DNA of 64,000 nucleotides from positions 1 to 64,000 of the forward strand of contig JANQRZ010000001.1 in the NCBI GenBank assembly GCA_028284265.1, in the 5' to 3' direction. Under the pieces are notes generated by a model. The model searched no databases. It was not told where the DNA came from and saw only the letters and a list, made by a program, of their open reading frames with translations. Below, piece by piece: positions 42,533 to 51,976 of this stretch. A program made the translations under genes and the position numbers. Within the stretch, counting starts at the first letter, position 1. Each line of letters begins with the position of its first letter. This DNA comes from Rhodothermales bacterium. GTDB lineage: Bacteria > Bacteroidota > Rhodothermia > Rhodothermales > JANQRZ01.

Positions 42533-43354
42533 CTATCGGGCCAGCCAGTCGGCGTAGAGGTCCGGTCGCCGGTCGCGGAGGAAGAGGCGGCGGGCGTGCG
42601 AACGCTCCACCTCGGACAGGTCGAGGTCGGCGTGCAGGATTTCTTCCGTGCCCTGCGCGGCGCGAGCGATGACCTCGCCTGTCGGGTTGCAGATGAACGA
42701 CTCGCCCGCGAACGTCAGCCGCTCTTCCGGCCCGACCCGGTTGACGAGCGCGGTAAAGAACCCGTGCTGGAACGCGGCGACCTGCATCTCGGCCTCGTAC
42801 AGCCCGTCCGGCCACTCGCCCACCGACCCCGCCTGCGGCACGACGACCACCTCGGCCCCTTGCAGCGCGAGCGCACGGAGATATTCCGGGTAGTGCCGGT
42901 CGTAGCAGATCGCCACGCCGATGCGTCCGGCAGCGGTGTCGTAGACCGGCACACCCTGGTCGCCGGGGGCGTAGTAGCCCTGCTCGTGGAACGCCTCGTA
43001 ATCCGTGATATGGACCATGCGGGTCCGCCCGAGGAGCGTCCCATCGGCGTCGATCACGGGCGAGGTGTCGAAGGTGTTATTTCCGTCGCGCTCGAAGAGG
43101 TTGAGGACGAGAACGACACCGAGGTCGCGGGCGAGCGCGGCGAAGGCGTCGGTCGTCGGGCCGGGGATCGGCTCGGCGCGGGCGAGGGTTTCGGGCGTCG
43201 CGTGGCGCTGCGGGTAGAACGGCGAGAAGGCCAACTCAGCGAAGGCGATGATGTCGGCTCCGGCCTCGGCGGCGCGGCGAACCGCATCGAGACCACGCTG
43301 CACATTGGCCGCAAGGTCGTCGGTGGCAGGTTGCTGGACGAGAGCGATGTTCAT
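42533..43354 (-). CDS. Carbon-nitrogen hydrolase family protein
   Basis: A 273-residue nitrilase-superfamily enzyme, closest in pattern to N-carbamoylputrescine-type amidases. Catalytic Glu40 is in IIAFAELAFSPFYPQR and catalytic Cys150 in IGVAICYDRHYPE. PEYLRALALQGAEVVVVPQAG and the late GESFICNPTGEV are conserved. At the place where the family's catalytic lysine (RKxH) is expected, this protein has TRMVHITDY, so Met113 may replace it; related proteins seem to share this. The ATG at 43354 (MNIALVQQP) is preferred over the upstream Met at 43417. Confidence 0.85.
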   Translation of the reverse strand: MNIALVQQPATDDLAANVQRGLDAVRRAAEAGADIIAFAELAFSPFYPQRHATPETLARAEPIPGPTTDAFAALARDLGVVLVLNLFERDGNNTFDTSPVIDADGTLLGRTRMVHITDYEAFHEQGYYAPGDQGVPVYDTAAGRIGVAICYDRHYPEYLRALALQGAEVVVVPQAGSVGEWPDGLYEAEMQVAAFQHGFFTALVNRVGPEERLTFAGESFICNPTGEVIARAAQGTEEILHADLDLSEVERSHARRLFLRDRRPDLYADWLAR

Positions 43355-43429
43355 AGGATGGTGCGGTAGCTTGGTCTCCTCGAAGGTATCCACGCCAACT
43401 CGAATAGCTAGGCACACCTTCCGTTTTCT

Positions 43430-43804
43430 CTAGCCTACCTCCAGCTTCCACGCGGCGGCGACGTGCCGCAGGAGGGTGGACTCCATCGGGTGCAGCACGG
43501 TGTCTGCCTCGGCGACGGCTTGGAGCGTCGCATACGCCTGCGCCCGCCCGTCGGCGTCGAGCGCTCCGGCGAGTCGGTAGACCACCGTCTCGGCTCCCTC
43601 CACGCGGGTGTCGAGATAGGCTCTGCCTCCCTCTTTGACGATCTCGACTACCTCCTCCATGCTGAGGCGAGGGGCGAGGCGGTGCAGATACGTGGCGAGT
43701 GTGTCCACCTCGCGTGGATCAAGGTCGGCGTCGGCACCGTGGGCGATCACGAGGGCGAGGAGCGTAAGGTCGGCGAGGGCGTCCTCGGAAAACGGCGCGG
43801 GCAT
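43430..43804 (-). CDS. TerB-like protein
   Basis: About 124 residues, all-helical. FSEDALADLTLLALVIAHGADADLDPREVDTLATYL and RRxVEGAETVVYRLAGALDADGRAQAY-type helices (actual: EGAETVVYRLAGALDA) match the TerB/tellurite-resistance fold, in which an acidic metal-binding loop follows the first helices. Here the acidic pair is DADLDPRE. The start is uncertain; Met at 43840 is also in frame. It is 75 bp from the carbon-nitrogen hydrolase on the same strand. Confidence 0.65.
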   Translation of the reverse strand: MPAPFSEDALADLTLLALVIAHGADADLDPREVDTLATYLHRLAPRLSMEEVVEIVKEGGRAYLDTRVEGAETVVYRLAGALDADGRAQAYATLQAVAEADTVLHPMESTLLRHVAAAWKLEVG

Positions 43805-43880
43805 CGGAGCACAGGTCGGGTGTGCACTAACGATAGGCATCGCCAGCGACAACGGCAAGCGCCGATGGCTGTGCCTAGGC

Positions 43881-44090
43881 TCACGCTCCTGCCGGGTGCG
43901 CCTCGGCGTAGCGGTAGGCGGTGTAGGCTGAGACGAAGTGCGCCACCCACCCGAGGAGGCCGCCCGTCCCGAGCCACAGGCCCGGCGTAAAGAGGAGCCA
44001 GAAGAGCGCGCGCCAGAAGGTGCCGTTGTAGATCTGGCCTGCGCCCGGAAGGAGGAAGCTGAGGATAGCTGCGGTGCCGGGGTTCTTCAT
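43881..44090 (-). CDS. Small TM2-like membrane protein
   Basis: A 69-residue protein: MKNPGTAAILSFLLPGAGQIYNGTFWRALFWLLFTPGLWL, then GGLLGWVAHFVSAYTAYRYAEA. The pattern of a short N-terminus with a PGxGQxYNG turn between two membrane helices is that of TM2-domain small proteins. Its function is unknown. Confidence 0.75.
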   Translation of the reverse strand: MKNPGTAAILSFLLPGAGQIYNGTFWRALFWLLFTPGLWLGTGGLLGWVAHFVSAYTAYRYAEAHPAGA

Positions 44091-44150
44091 AGGATCGGTC
44101 GTGCGGGAGAGACGTATCTCTCTCGACGGAAACCGACCTACAGGGTTGCA

Positions 44151-44591
44151 CTAGCGCCCGACAGGGAGGTGCTCGATCTCTTCGCCCGAGATTCGACGTG
44201 AGGCGAAAGGGTCTCGCGAGATGAGAGGTCCTCGCTCCCAGCAGTCAGTACAAACAGGAATCCAACAGAGGGTGGTGTCACTGCTCAACTCGAAGTTCTG
44301 CTCTGTCGTGTAGCCGGATGAGACCGCGACCCCTTCGATGGTCTGAGACTCGAAACCCACGAACGACGCGGTCACGTTGTAGTGACCGACCGGAACGCCA
44401 ATGATGAAGTAGTTGCCGTTGATGTCGGTCGCGGCTCCGAGTTTGGCGCCGTCGATGATTACGTTCGCGCCGGGCAGCGGGTCGCCGAGGTCGTCCACGA
44501 CGCGGCCCGACAATTTGCCGGTGTTCTGCGCGAGGACAGCGGTGGCAGGGAGCAGGAACAGCAGGAGCGTGCAGAGCAGGAAGCGAGTCAT
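44151..44591 (-). CDS. Secreted carboxypeptidase-regulatory-like domain protein, TonB-receptor-like N-terminus only
   Basis: A 146-residue protein with a signal peptide (LLCTLLLFLLPATAVLAQ) followed by a CarboxypepD_reg-like beta-sandwich: LSGRVVDDLGDPLPGANVIIDGA...ATDINGNYFIIGVPVGHYNVTASFVGFES. This is the N-terminal domain seen in outer-membrane TonB-dependent receptors. It ends at RRISGEEIEHLPVGR, just where the plug domain would begin, so it is either a truncated receptor or a stand-alone protein. The linker has three closely spaced cysteines (CWIPVCTDC), unusual in such proteins. Confidence 0.7.
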   Translation of the reverse strand: MTRFLLCTLLLFLLPATAVLAQNTGKLSGRVVDDLGDPLPGANVIIDGAKLGAATDINGNYFIIGVPVGHYNVTASFVGFESQTIEGVAVSSGYTTEQNFELSSDTTLCWIPVCTDCWERGPLISRDPFASRRISGEEIEHLPVGR

Positions 44592-44735
44592 GGGATGACC
44601 TCGAAGTAGTTATGTCGCAAGGATCGGCTTGTTTGGTACCGCTCGAAAAGGCAGAAGCGACCGCCCCATGGTCGGGTTGGATAAGCGCAAGCCGGATGAT
44701 AGCTTAGGTACAGCATCCGCTCTTCGACTGGCCCG

Positions 44736-47351
44736 ATGATCCACCTCGACCCCGGACGCTGGAATACGATCAGCGACCTCCTCGACCATCTCCTCGATCT
44801 CGCCGCCGAGGAGCGCGAGGCCTACCTCGACGAAGCCTGTGGCGAGGACGCGGAGTTGCGGGCCGAGGTGCTGCGTGTCTGGAAGACGATGGAGGAAGAC
44901 GAAGACGGCGACTCGTGGGAGCAGGGCCTCCTCGGCGGAGCGCTCGGCGACCAGCTTCTAAGTGAGAGCGACGCCGACGACCTCCTGCCGGGTGCCGTCG
45001 TTGGGGCGTACCGCGTGCTCCACGAGATTGGGCACGGCGGGATGGGGACGGTCTACCTCGCCGAGCGTGCCGACGGGGCCTACGAGCAGCACGTCGCGCT
45101 CAAGCGCATCCGGCGAGGCCTCGATACCAAGGCCGTCCTCCGCCGCTTCCTCCACGAGCGCCAAGTCCTCGCCCGGCTCGAACACCCGAACATCGCCCGC
45201 CTTCTCGACGCAGGCGTGACCGCCGACGGACTGCCGTACTTCGTGATGGAGTACGTCGAGGGCGAGCCGATCACCGACTATTGCGACCGGCACCGGCTGC
45301 CGGTGAGGGAGCGCCTCACGTTGTTCGATGCCGTGTGCCGCGCCGTGCGCTATGCCCACCAGAACCTCGTCGTCCACCGCGACCTCAAGCCGTCCAATGT
45401 CCTTGTCATGGAAGGGGAGGACGGGCCGGTGGTGAAACTGCTCGACTTTGGGATTGCGAAGGTGCTCCACGAGGAGGACGGGCCAGAGCTAACCCAAGCC
45501 GGCGGGCGGGTGCTGACGCCGGAGTACGGGGCACCCGAGCAGGCACGCGGCGAGGCCGTGACGACGGCTACCGACGTGTACGCGCTCGGCGTGATGCTCT
45601 ACGAACTCCTCGCCGGGCAGCGGCCCCACCGCGCCGCATCGCTTGAGGCAGGCGGCCAGCCACGTCGCCCCAGTTCGGTCGTTTCCGAGACTCCCGTTGC
45701 GGAGGGGCGACGGGCCACGGTCCCGCAGCTACGCAAGCTGCTCCGGGGCGACCTCGACCACATCGTCCTCAAGGCCCTGCGCGAAGAACCGGAGCGGCGC
45801 TACGGGACCGCCGAGGAACTGCGACAGGACCTCCAGCGACACCGCGACGGATTTCCGGTGGAGGCCCACGCCGAGAGCATCGGTTACCGCGTGAGCCGGT
45901 TCGTCCGGCGGCACCGTGTTAGCGTGGCGGCGACGGCAGCGGTGGCGGTGGCCCTCATCGTCGGACTCGGAGTCGCACTGTGGCAGGCGAACCGAGCCGA
46001 GCGGGAAGCCGCCCGTGCTAGGACCGAAGCAGCGACTGCCGCCCAAGCCTCGGCCTTCTTGACCGACCTGTTCAAAAGCGCCGACCCGACCGCCGACCCG
46101 GCGACACTCGGCGATAGTATTTCCGTGCGGACGCTCGTGGAGCGAGGCCGCGAGCGGATCGCGGCGGAACTGGAGGGGCAGCCGCTCGTGCAGGCCAACC
46201 TCCTTCGCGTGCTCGGCGAGGTCTACCTCAACCTCGGGCTGTACGGCGAGGGTGAAGTGCTCCTCGCCCGTAGTGATTCGCTCTACGACCTCACGCCGAC
46301 AGCGAGTGCCTTCGAGCATGCGCAGACGCTTACCCTGCTTGGGACGGCACGGCGCGACGGAGGTGACATAGAGGCCGCGGCTGCGCCCTTCGAGAAGGCC
46401 CTCACTCTCAGCGAGCAGATCGACGCGCCGAACGAGCGGGCGCGGGTGCTTCGAGACTTCGGGCTGTTTCGGTATCATCAAGGCCTGTACGACGAGGCCG
46501 AGGCCCTCGCTCGCCGTGCGCTCGCTGACGTGCGCCCCGTCGCCCGCGAGGACTCATTCACGCTTGACGAGACGTACACCCTCCTCGGCCTCACGCTCTA
46601 CGCCGCCGAGCGCTACGACGAGGCCGAGGCCGTCCACCGCGATGGGCACCGGCTGGCGTTGCAGCTCTACGGCCCGTCGCATCCGAACCGGGCGAAGGCC
46701 GCGAACAACTTGGCGGGCGTGCTCCGCCAACAAGGCCGCGCCGACGAGGCCGAGCGCTACTACCGTGAAGCGCTCGCGGTCTATCGTCAGGCGAATGAGG
46801 AGACGCACCCGATCATCGCCCGGAGCCTCAATAACCTCGGCGTGTTCCTCGTCGGGCAAGGCCGCATGGAGGAGGGTGAGGCGGTGCTCCGCGAAGCGCT
46901 CGACCTTTACCGTCGTCGCCTCGGCGAAGACCACCCGGAGGTCGCGCTCGGCCTCGTCAACGTTGCCGGGCTGCGGCGACGACAGGGCGATTATGCCGAC
47001 GCACTCGGTCTCTACGATCGTGCCCTCACGATCCAGCGCGCCCGCCTCGACCCCGACCACTTCCACCTTGGTCGGACCCTCAACTCGTCGGCGCTGACGG
47101 CGGCGCTGGCAGGCGATCACGACCGGGCGGCCCGCCACTACGCCGAAGCCGTGCGCATCTTCCTGTCGACGTTCGGGACGGACCATGCGCGCACGCTCGG
47201 TGCTCAACTCGGTCTCGGTCGGGCCTACCTCGCGCTCAACCGCCGCGCCGAAGCTCGCGAGGTGTTGCTCGCCGCCCGCGAGGGGCTACCGGCAGAGGCC
47301 GACTCCACGCTCCGCGCCGACATCCTCGCCGCGCTCGACGAAGCCGGGTAA
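44736..47351 (+). CDS. Serine/threonine protein kinase with TPR domain
   Basis: An 871-residue membrane kinase of the family common in Bacteroidota and planctomycete-like genomes. An N-terminal part (1-85) resembles the sigma-factor-associated start MxPxRWxxIxxLLDxxL. The Hanks-type kinase domain (about 88-380) has IGHGGMGTVYLA, VALKRI (catalytic Lys), VVHRDLKPSNVLV, LLDFGIAK and PEYGAPEQ. A membrane span (ATAAVAVALIVGLGVALW, about 394-413) is followed by TPR repeats (about 470-860; NNLAGVLRQQGRADEAERYYREAL). It converges with the ECF sigma factor gene, 3 bp apart; such kinases often phosphorylate or sense for a linked sigma factor. Confidence 0.9.
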   Translation: MIHLDPGRWNTISDLLDHLLDLAAEEREAYLDEACGEDAELRAEVLRVWKTMEEDEDGDSWEQGLLGGALGDQLLSESDADDLLPGAVVGAYRVLHEIGHGGMGTVYLAERADGAYEQHVALKRIRRGLDTKAVLRRFLHERQVLARLEHPNIARLLDAGVTADGLPYFVMEYVEGEPITDYCDRHRLPVRERLTLFDAVCRAVRYAHQNLVVHRDLKPSNVLVMEGEDGPVVKLLDFGIAKVLHEEDGPELTQAGGRVLTPEYGAPEQARGEAVTTATDVYALGVMLYELLAGQRPHRAASLEAGGQPRRPSSVVSETPVAEGRRATVPQLRKLLRGDLDHIVLKALREEPERRYGTAEELRQDLQRHRDGFPVEAHAESIGYRVSRFVRRHRVSVAATAAVAVALIVGLGVALWQANRAEREAARARTEAATAAQASAFLTDLFKSADPTADPATLGDSISVRTLVERGRERIAAELEGQPLVQANLLRVLGEVYLNLGLYGEGEVLLARSDSLYDLTPTASAFEHAQTLTLLGTARRDGGDIEAAAAPFEKALTLSEQIDAPNERARVLRDFGLFRYHQGLYDEAEALARRALADVRPVAREDSFTLDETYTLLGLTLYAAERYDEAEAVHRDGHRLALQLYGPSHPNRAKAANNLAGVLRQQGRADEAERYYREALAVYRQANEETHPIIARSLNNLGVFLVGQGRMEEGEAVLREALDLYRRRLGEDHPEVALGLVNVAGLRRRQGDYADALGLYDRALTIQRARLDPDHFHLGRTLNSSALTAALAGDHDRAARHYAEAVRIFLSTFGTDHARTLGAQLGLGRAYLALNRRAEAREVLLAAREGLPAEADSTLRADILAALDEAG

Positions 47352-47354
47352 ACC

Positions 47355-47948
47355 TCAGGCGCCGAGATGGAGGCGGAGCAGGGCCTTGGCCTTCGCTACG
47401 GTTCGGTAGACCGTCTTCTTGCTCACCCCACGTACCTCCGCAATCTCGTCGTAGCTGAGGCCCGCAAAGAAGTGCATCTCCACGATCTCCGCCATCGTGG
47501 GGTCGAGCGCCGTCAGTTCGTCGAGGGCGGCGTGCAGCGCGAGGATCTCGGCGGCTTCGGCCTCGACAGCCGGGAGGTCGCCGCCCGCAGCCGGTCCTCC
47601 AGCGGCCTCATCGAAGGTGATCTGCTCGGCCTCGCCGCCGCGCTTCTGGCGCTGCATCCGCCGGGCGTAGTCGACGAGCACACACCGGAGGGCTTTGGTG
47701 GCGAGGGCCGCAAAGTGGCTTCGGTCCTCGAACCCGACCTCGGCCCCGCCCGCAAGTTTCAGGTAGACCTCGTGGACGAGGGCCGTCGTGTTGAGGGTGT
47801 GGTGGGCGAGGCGCTTCTGGCGCTGGCGGTGGGCGAGCACGCGCAGGTCGTCGTAGAGCAGCCGGAAGAGGCGGTCGCGGGCGATCTCGCTGCCGCTGTC
47901 CCACTCGTGGAGTAGCTCCGTCACCGGATGGTCGCCGAACTCGTTCAT
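47355..47948 (-). CDS. ECF-type RNA polymerase sigma factor
   Basis: A 197-residue ECF sigma factor of the TIGR02999-like group. Region 2 (LRVLAHRQRQKRLAHHTLNTTALVHEVYLKL, DRSHFAALATKALRCVLVDYARR) and region 4 (MAEIVEMHFFAGLSYDEIAEVRGVSKKTVYRTVAKAKALL) are clear. No anti-sigma gene is adjacent; the neighbour is the kinase-TPR gene on the opposite strand, 3 bp away at its 3' end. In this group control by a linked Ser/Thr kinase is typical, which fits the context. Confidence 0.9.
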   Translation of the reverse strand: MNEFGDHPVTELLHEWDSGSEIARDRLFRLLYDDLRVLAHRQRQKRLAHHTLNTTALVHEVYLKLAGGAEVGFEDRSHFAALATKALRCVLVDYARRMQRQKRGGEAEQITFDEAAGGPAAGGDLPAVEAEAAEILALHAALDELTALDPTMAEIVEMHFFAGLSYDEIAEVRGVSKKTVYRTVAKAKALLRLHLGA

Positions 47949-48140
47949 AGACTATAAAATAAGCCTTTCGCTTCCGCGGTCTACGGGCGCATGAGACAGC
48001 CGACCGAGAAAAAACGCATGTGAGTGTCCACAGCCTAGCGGAAAGAGCGAGGGAGAGAATAGGGGCCGTCACGCCCTGCTTACTTTGCCCCGATGAACCA
48101 GCGATGCCCGTGCCGTCTGCACACGCATGGAGACCCAACC

Positions 48141-50345
48141 ATGACTAGATACTCGACCTTTCTTTTTCTCACTCTCACTCTGGCCGCCGCCCCCGCACTC
48201 CGGGCGCAACCCACCGAGATATTCGGGCTGAACCACACGCCGCTCGGAAGCGCCACGCTGACGGAGATTCCCGGCGGCGGCACGTCAACCCTGCTCGTCT
48301 CAAATATCGGCTCCAGCGGGCAGGACGGCGTGCGGGTCTCGGCTGGCCCGATGGGCAACGTCTTGGACTTTCTGTGTGTCGAGGTAGATGAACCGGCGGG
48401 GGTGTCGCCGGACTTCACGTTCGAGGCATTCGATATCGGGATGCCGCTGATGCCTGTTGGCACCGGACGCCTTCGCCAACTGGGGGGAGGCTATCAGTTC
48501 TCCGCGCTATTCCCCGGTGTCCGGGGGGGCAGCCAGCGCGTGTCCATCTACGATGACGGCGTGCTGGTGGATGAGGAAACGATCAGCGAAGGCGATGGGG
48601 TCGGTTTCGGCGCGTGGCCCACGTTCGTTGATCCGCACAAGGCGCGGCCCCTACCGTTTCCCTTCCCGGACTTCCCGTCCCCCACGGATTCGCCGGTGCC
48701 GCAGGATGGCCCGTGGGACGTGGCCTTCTCCCTCGCCTTCGACCAGAACATCCAGTTCGGGCTTCCGGGCGGCCCCGTGGTCGGCGACCTCCTCGTCGTC
48801 GAGCCGGTGCAGGCTTCGACCTACGAAGGGCTGCGGCGGGTCGAGATCACGGCGACGGGCGTCGACAAGTTCACCGTCCGCAGCGAGATGGTCGGCGCGT
48901 TCGGCCTCCCGCACGTCGCCCTCGGCGAGGCGAGCCTCGATGCTGAGGCGGACCGACTGACGGTGGGCAACCTCAGCAGTGGCGGTGGGGTCCTCGTTGG
49001 CGGGCTACCCGGACAGACGCCGTTCGATGTCGAGTTCGAGCCGTTCCGCTTGGAGGCGGGCGACGAACTGCTGGTGCAGGCGTTCCGCAACCCGCAAGGC
49101 CCCGGTGACCCCGGTGAGGTCGGCGCGGAGTTGCTGCTTCGCCCTGAAGGTCAAGCAGCCTTCGCTCAAGGCGACACGACGGAGTCGCTGGGTGTCTGGG
49201 TGAATTACCGCTCCACGCAGACGAGCGACGCTCGTGTCGAAGTCCTCGACCAGAAGGGTGAGCCGAAAAGAATCCAGTTTGTTCCTGTGGATCTCGACAA
49301 GCTGAACCGACTCTTCGAGGTCGAGCCGCTGACGCTGGGGGATCCGCCTGGGCTGGCGCGCTCGGCGGGGACGGACGCGGTGCGGGTCGAGCGACTCGGG
49401 GCGATCACGCCACCTCCATTTCCTGCCCCGTTCCCCGTGCCTGAATCAGGCTTTGCCGGACGGTTCGCGGACGGGCCGGTCCTCTTCCGGTTCGCCGACG
49501 GCACGGCGGTCGAAGGCTTCGGGTTCAGGGCCGTCGCGGTCGACGGGCAGCCGCTCGGCAACCTCAGCGGTCTCTCATTCGAGGTCAGCAACGGCTTCGC
49601 CGCGCGAGGGGCCGCGCTTGGTGGCCTCGATGAACTCGTCATCATCAACGAGGCACTGGCCTTCCCTATCGTCGGCGTGAGCGCCGAGCCGATGGCTCCG
49701 CCCGTTGTGCTCCCGCCGGGGGGCGGCTCCTTCCAGTGGCGCTTCCGGGGCGCGAACGCCTCGGCGTCTCCAGCCGCCGTCACGTTCCGGTCTGAGGTGG
49801 TGCTGCCGAATGGGACGGTACTCCCACTGCTCGGACCCATAAACACAACGCTGCCGGGTGGAGTCGTCGTGAGTCGGATGTTCGCCCAGAGCGTACCCGC
49901 CTCGGCCCCGGCGGGAACCTACACCTACCGAGTGCGGGGACGGCTCTTGGACAGCACACTGGTGACGGACGCCTTCATATTCAGGAAGGCACCGGCTGCG
50001 CTGAGTAGCGCGGGATCAGACAAAGGCGACTGGTCCATCGTCGAGGTCATCGAGTCGAACGCTGCTCCTGCCATCGTGCGCTCTAGTGAGTCCGTCCACC
50101 TGACCGGTTACCCGAATCCAACCGCCGGGCGAACTACCCTCACCTTCACGCTCAACGAGCGGGCCGAGGTTCGGCTCGCCGTGTATGATGTGCTCGGGCG
50201 CGAGGTGGCGGTGCTCCGAGATAATGCCCACGACGCTGGTCGGCATGAGGTCGTATTCGATGCATCGGACCTACCGAGCGGGATCTACCTCGTCCGGCTC
50301 GACGCGGGCGGCACGGTGCAGACGCAGCGGATTACCCTCATATGA
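48141..50345 (+). CDS. Secreted beta-rich protein with T9SS sorting domain
   Basis: About 734 residues. A signal peptide (MTRYSTFLFLTLTLAAAPALRAQ) is followed by long beta-rich stretches (LGSATLTEIPGGGTSTLLVSNIGSSG, FRLEAGDELLVQAFRNPQG). The C-terminus is a T9SS type A sorting domain (YPNPTAGRTTLTFTLNERAEVRLAVYDVLGREVAVLR ... SGIYLVRLDAGG, with no more than the usual ending). No enzymatic motif is recognised. It diverges from the ECF sigma factor gene, with 190 bp between starts. The Met at 48141 is chosen because the signal peptide begins there. Confidence 0.75.
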   Translation: MTRYSTFLFLTLTLAAAPALRAQPTEIFGLNHTPLGSATLTEIPGGGTSTLLVSNIGSSGQDGVRVSAGPMGNVLDFLCVEVDEPAGVSPDFTFEAFDIGMPLMPVGTGRLRQLGGGYQFSALFPGVRGGSQRVSIYDDGVLVDEETISEGDGVGFGAWPTFVDPHKARPLPFPFPDFPSPTDSPVPQDGPWDVAFSLAFDQNIQFGLPGGPVVGDLLVVEPVQASTYEGLRRVEITATGVDKFTVRSEMVGAFGLPHVALGEASLDAEADRLTVGNLSSGGGVLVGGLPGQTPFDVEFEPFRLEAGDELLVQAFRNPQGPGDPGEVGAELLLRPEGQAAFAQGDTTESLGVWVNYRSTQTSDARVEVLDQKGEPKRIQFVPVDLDKLNRLFEVEPLTLGDPPGLARSAGTDAVRVERLGAITPPPFPAPFPVPESGFAGRFADGPVLFRFADGTAVEGFGFRAVAVDGQPLGNLSGLSFEVSNGFAARGAALGGLDELVIINEALAFPIVGVSAEPMAPPVVLPPGGGSFQWRFRGANASASPAAVTFRSEVVLPNGTVLPLLGPINTTLPGGVVVSRMFAQSVPASAPAGTYTYRVRGRLLDSTLVTDAFIFRKAPAALSSAGSDKGDWSIVEVIESNAAPAIVRSSESVHLTGYPNPTAGRTTLTFTLNERAEVRLAVYDVLGREVAVLRDNAHDAGRHEVVFDASDLPSGIYLVRLDAGGTVQTQRITLI

Positions 50346-50376
50346 TGAAGGGATGCACGACGCTGAGATGCTGAAT

Positions 50377-50415
50377 ACAGGCGGGGCTACTTCGAACAGA
50401 GGTGGCCCCGCCTGT
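50377..50415. terminator. Bidirectional hairpin between convergent genes
   Basis: ACAGGCGGGGC (50377-50387) and GCCCCGCCTGT (50405-50415) form a perfect 11-bp inverted repeat with a 17-nt loop. It sits in the gap between the T9SS protein (ends 50345) and the antiporter stop (from 50415). Confidence 0.55.
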
Positions 50416-51827
50416 TATAGCGTCGCACCGATAACGGCGAAGCCGAGCGCGGCGACGGTGGCAGCGAGGCTCGCGTAGGGAAGCTGTGTGCGGACATGGG
50501 CGATGTGGTCTGTCGCGGCGGCGAGGCTGGAGACGATGGTGGTGTCGGAGATTGGCGAGGCGTGGTCGCCGAAGATGCCACCACTCAGGGCAGCCGCGAG
50601 GAACGGCGCAGCGGGCAGACCGAGCGCGGCGGCGGCGGGGACGGCTATCGGGATCATGATGGCGAAGGTGCCCCAACTCGTCCCAGTCGAGAAAGCGATG
50701 AATGCGCCGGTGAGGAAGACAAGTGGCAGGAGCACCGGCGGCGGAAGCACGTCGGCCACGGCTCCGGCGACAAATGCTCCGGTTCCTAGTTCGCGTGCGA
50801 CGGCCCCGAGCGCGAGGGCGAGCAGCAGGACGAGCGCCATGCCGAGCATCCCGCCCGCGCCGCGCAGCCCCGTCTTCGTCAACTCGTCCACGCTTAGGCC
50901 CCGTTGCGCCAGCATGAGTACCCATGCCACCGCCAGTCCGGCGAGAACTGCCCAGAGTACGCTCGTCGAGCCGCTCCCGGCCAGCATGTCGCCGTCGCCC
51001 GTGATCCACAGGCCGAGCGGCATCGTGAGGACCATCACCCCGAGCGGGAGGAGCATATTGATAGCGCGAGGCGGAATCCGCATCGTCGGCTCCGGCACGA
51101 GGGCCTCTTCATCGAGCATCGGTGCAGCGTCGGCGTCGAACAACTCGCCGTCTTCGGCCCGGTCCTCGGCGCGGCGCATCGGGCCAACGGCCCAGCCGGT
51201 GACAGCGACAAACGCAGCGAGTACGACAGCACAGAGCGCGTAGAGGTTCATCGGGATCGCCGAGACGAACAGCCGGAGCGGATCGTCAATGCCCTGCTCG
51301 GCGAGGAGGACGAGGACGTAGGCCCCCCACGCATTCAGCGGGATCAGGACACAGATCGCGGCACTCGTCGAGTCGATGAGGTAGGCCAGCATCTCGCGGC
51401 TGTGGCGGTGCCGGTCGAAGAGCGGGCGCGAGACGGCCCCGGCCACGAGCACGGTGATGTTCGACTCGATGAAGATGACGACCCCGACGAGGAAGGCGAG
51501 CACCCGTGCCCCGCGTCCGCCTGTCACCAACCCGCGCCTCTCGATCCACGCCACGAACCCGCGCACGCCGCCCGCCGCCTCGACCGTCGCAATCAGCGCG
51601 CCGATCACGAGCGTGAACAGGATCACCCGCGCGTTCCCCGCATCGCCGAGTACGCCGACCACGGCTTCAATCGCATCGCCCAGTCCGGCGAGCGGATTCC
51701 AGTCGTTGAGGACCGTCCACCCGAGCCAGACCCCGGCGGCGAGCGAGAGGTAGACCTGCCGGGTCCAGATTGCCAGCACGATGGCGAGTAGCGGGGGCAG
51801 GAGAGAAATCCAGGTCGGGTCGGGCAT
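50415..51827 (-). CDS. NhaC-family Na+/H+ antiporter-like membrane transporter
   Basis: A 470-residue polytopic transporter with about eleven hydrophobic spans. Family marks: LPPLLAIVLAIWTRQVYLSLAAGVWLG, GALIATVEAAGGVRGFVAWIERRG, SNITVLVAGAVSRPLFDRH, STSAAICVLIPLNAWGAYVLVLL, and near the C-terminus FSTGTSWGTFAIMIPIAVPAAAALG and SGGIFGDHASPISDTTIVSS (the GDHxSPIxD motif). The NhaC group exchanges Na+ for H+ or organic solutes. The Met at 51827 begins the first conserved helix; an upstream Met at 51923 adds no similarity. Confidence 0.88.
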   Translation of the reverse strand: MPDPTWISLLPPLLAIVLAIWTRQVYLSLAAGVWLGWTVLNDWNPLAGLGDAIEAVVGVLGDAGNARVILFTLVIGALIATVEAAGGVRGFVAWIERRGLVTGGRGARVLAFLVGVVIFIESNITVLVAGAVSRPLFDRHRHSREMLAYLIDSTSAAICVLIPLNAWGAYVLVLLAEQGIDDPLRLFVSAIPMNLYALCAVVLAAFVAVTGWAVGPMRRAEDRAEDGELFDADAAPMLDEEALVPEPTMRIPPRAINMLLPLGVMVLTMPLGLWITGDGDMLAGSGSTSVLWAVLAGLAVAWVLMLAQRGLSVDELTKTGLRGAGGMLGMALVLLLALALGAVARELGTGAFVAGAVADVLPPPVLLPLVFLTGAFIAFSTGTSWGTFAIMIPIAVPAAAALGLPAAPFLAAALSGGIFGDHASPISDTTIVSSLAAATDHIAHVRTQLPYASLAATVAALGFAVIGATL

Positions 51828-51976
51828 GAGCAGAGGGCTAGGGAGACGGGCGGAGGTTACGAACGACGCGGCATTCCCGTTATCCCGATGTGAACACGGC
51901 GTGCGCTGTTGGTAGCCGAGCACGCCGAAGCGGATATTGCGACCCCAGACCCTCGACCCCAGACTCCCGATCCTAC

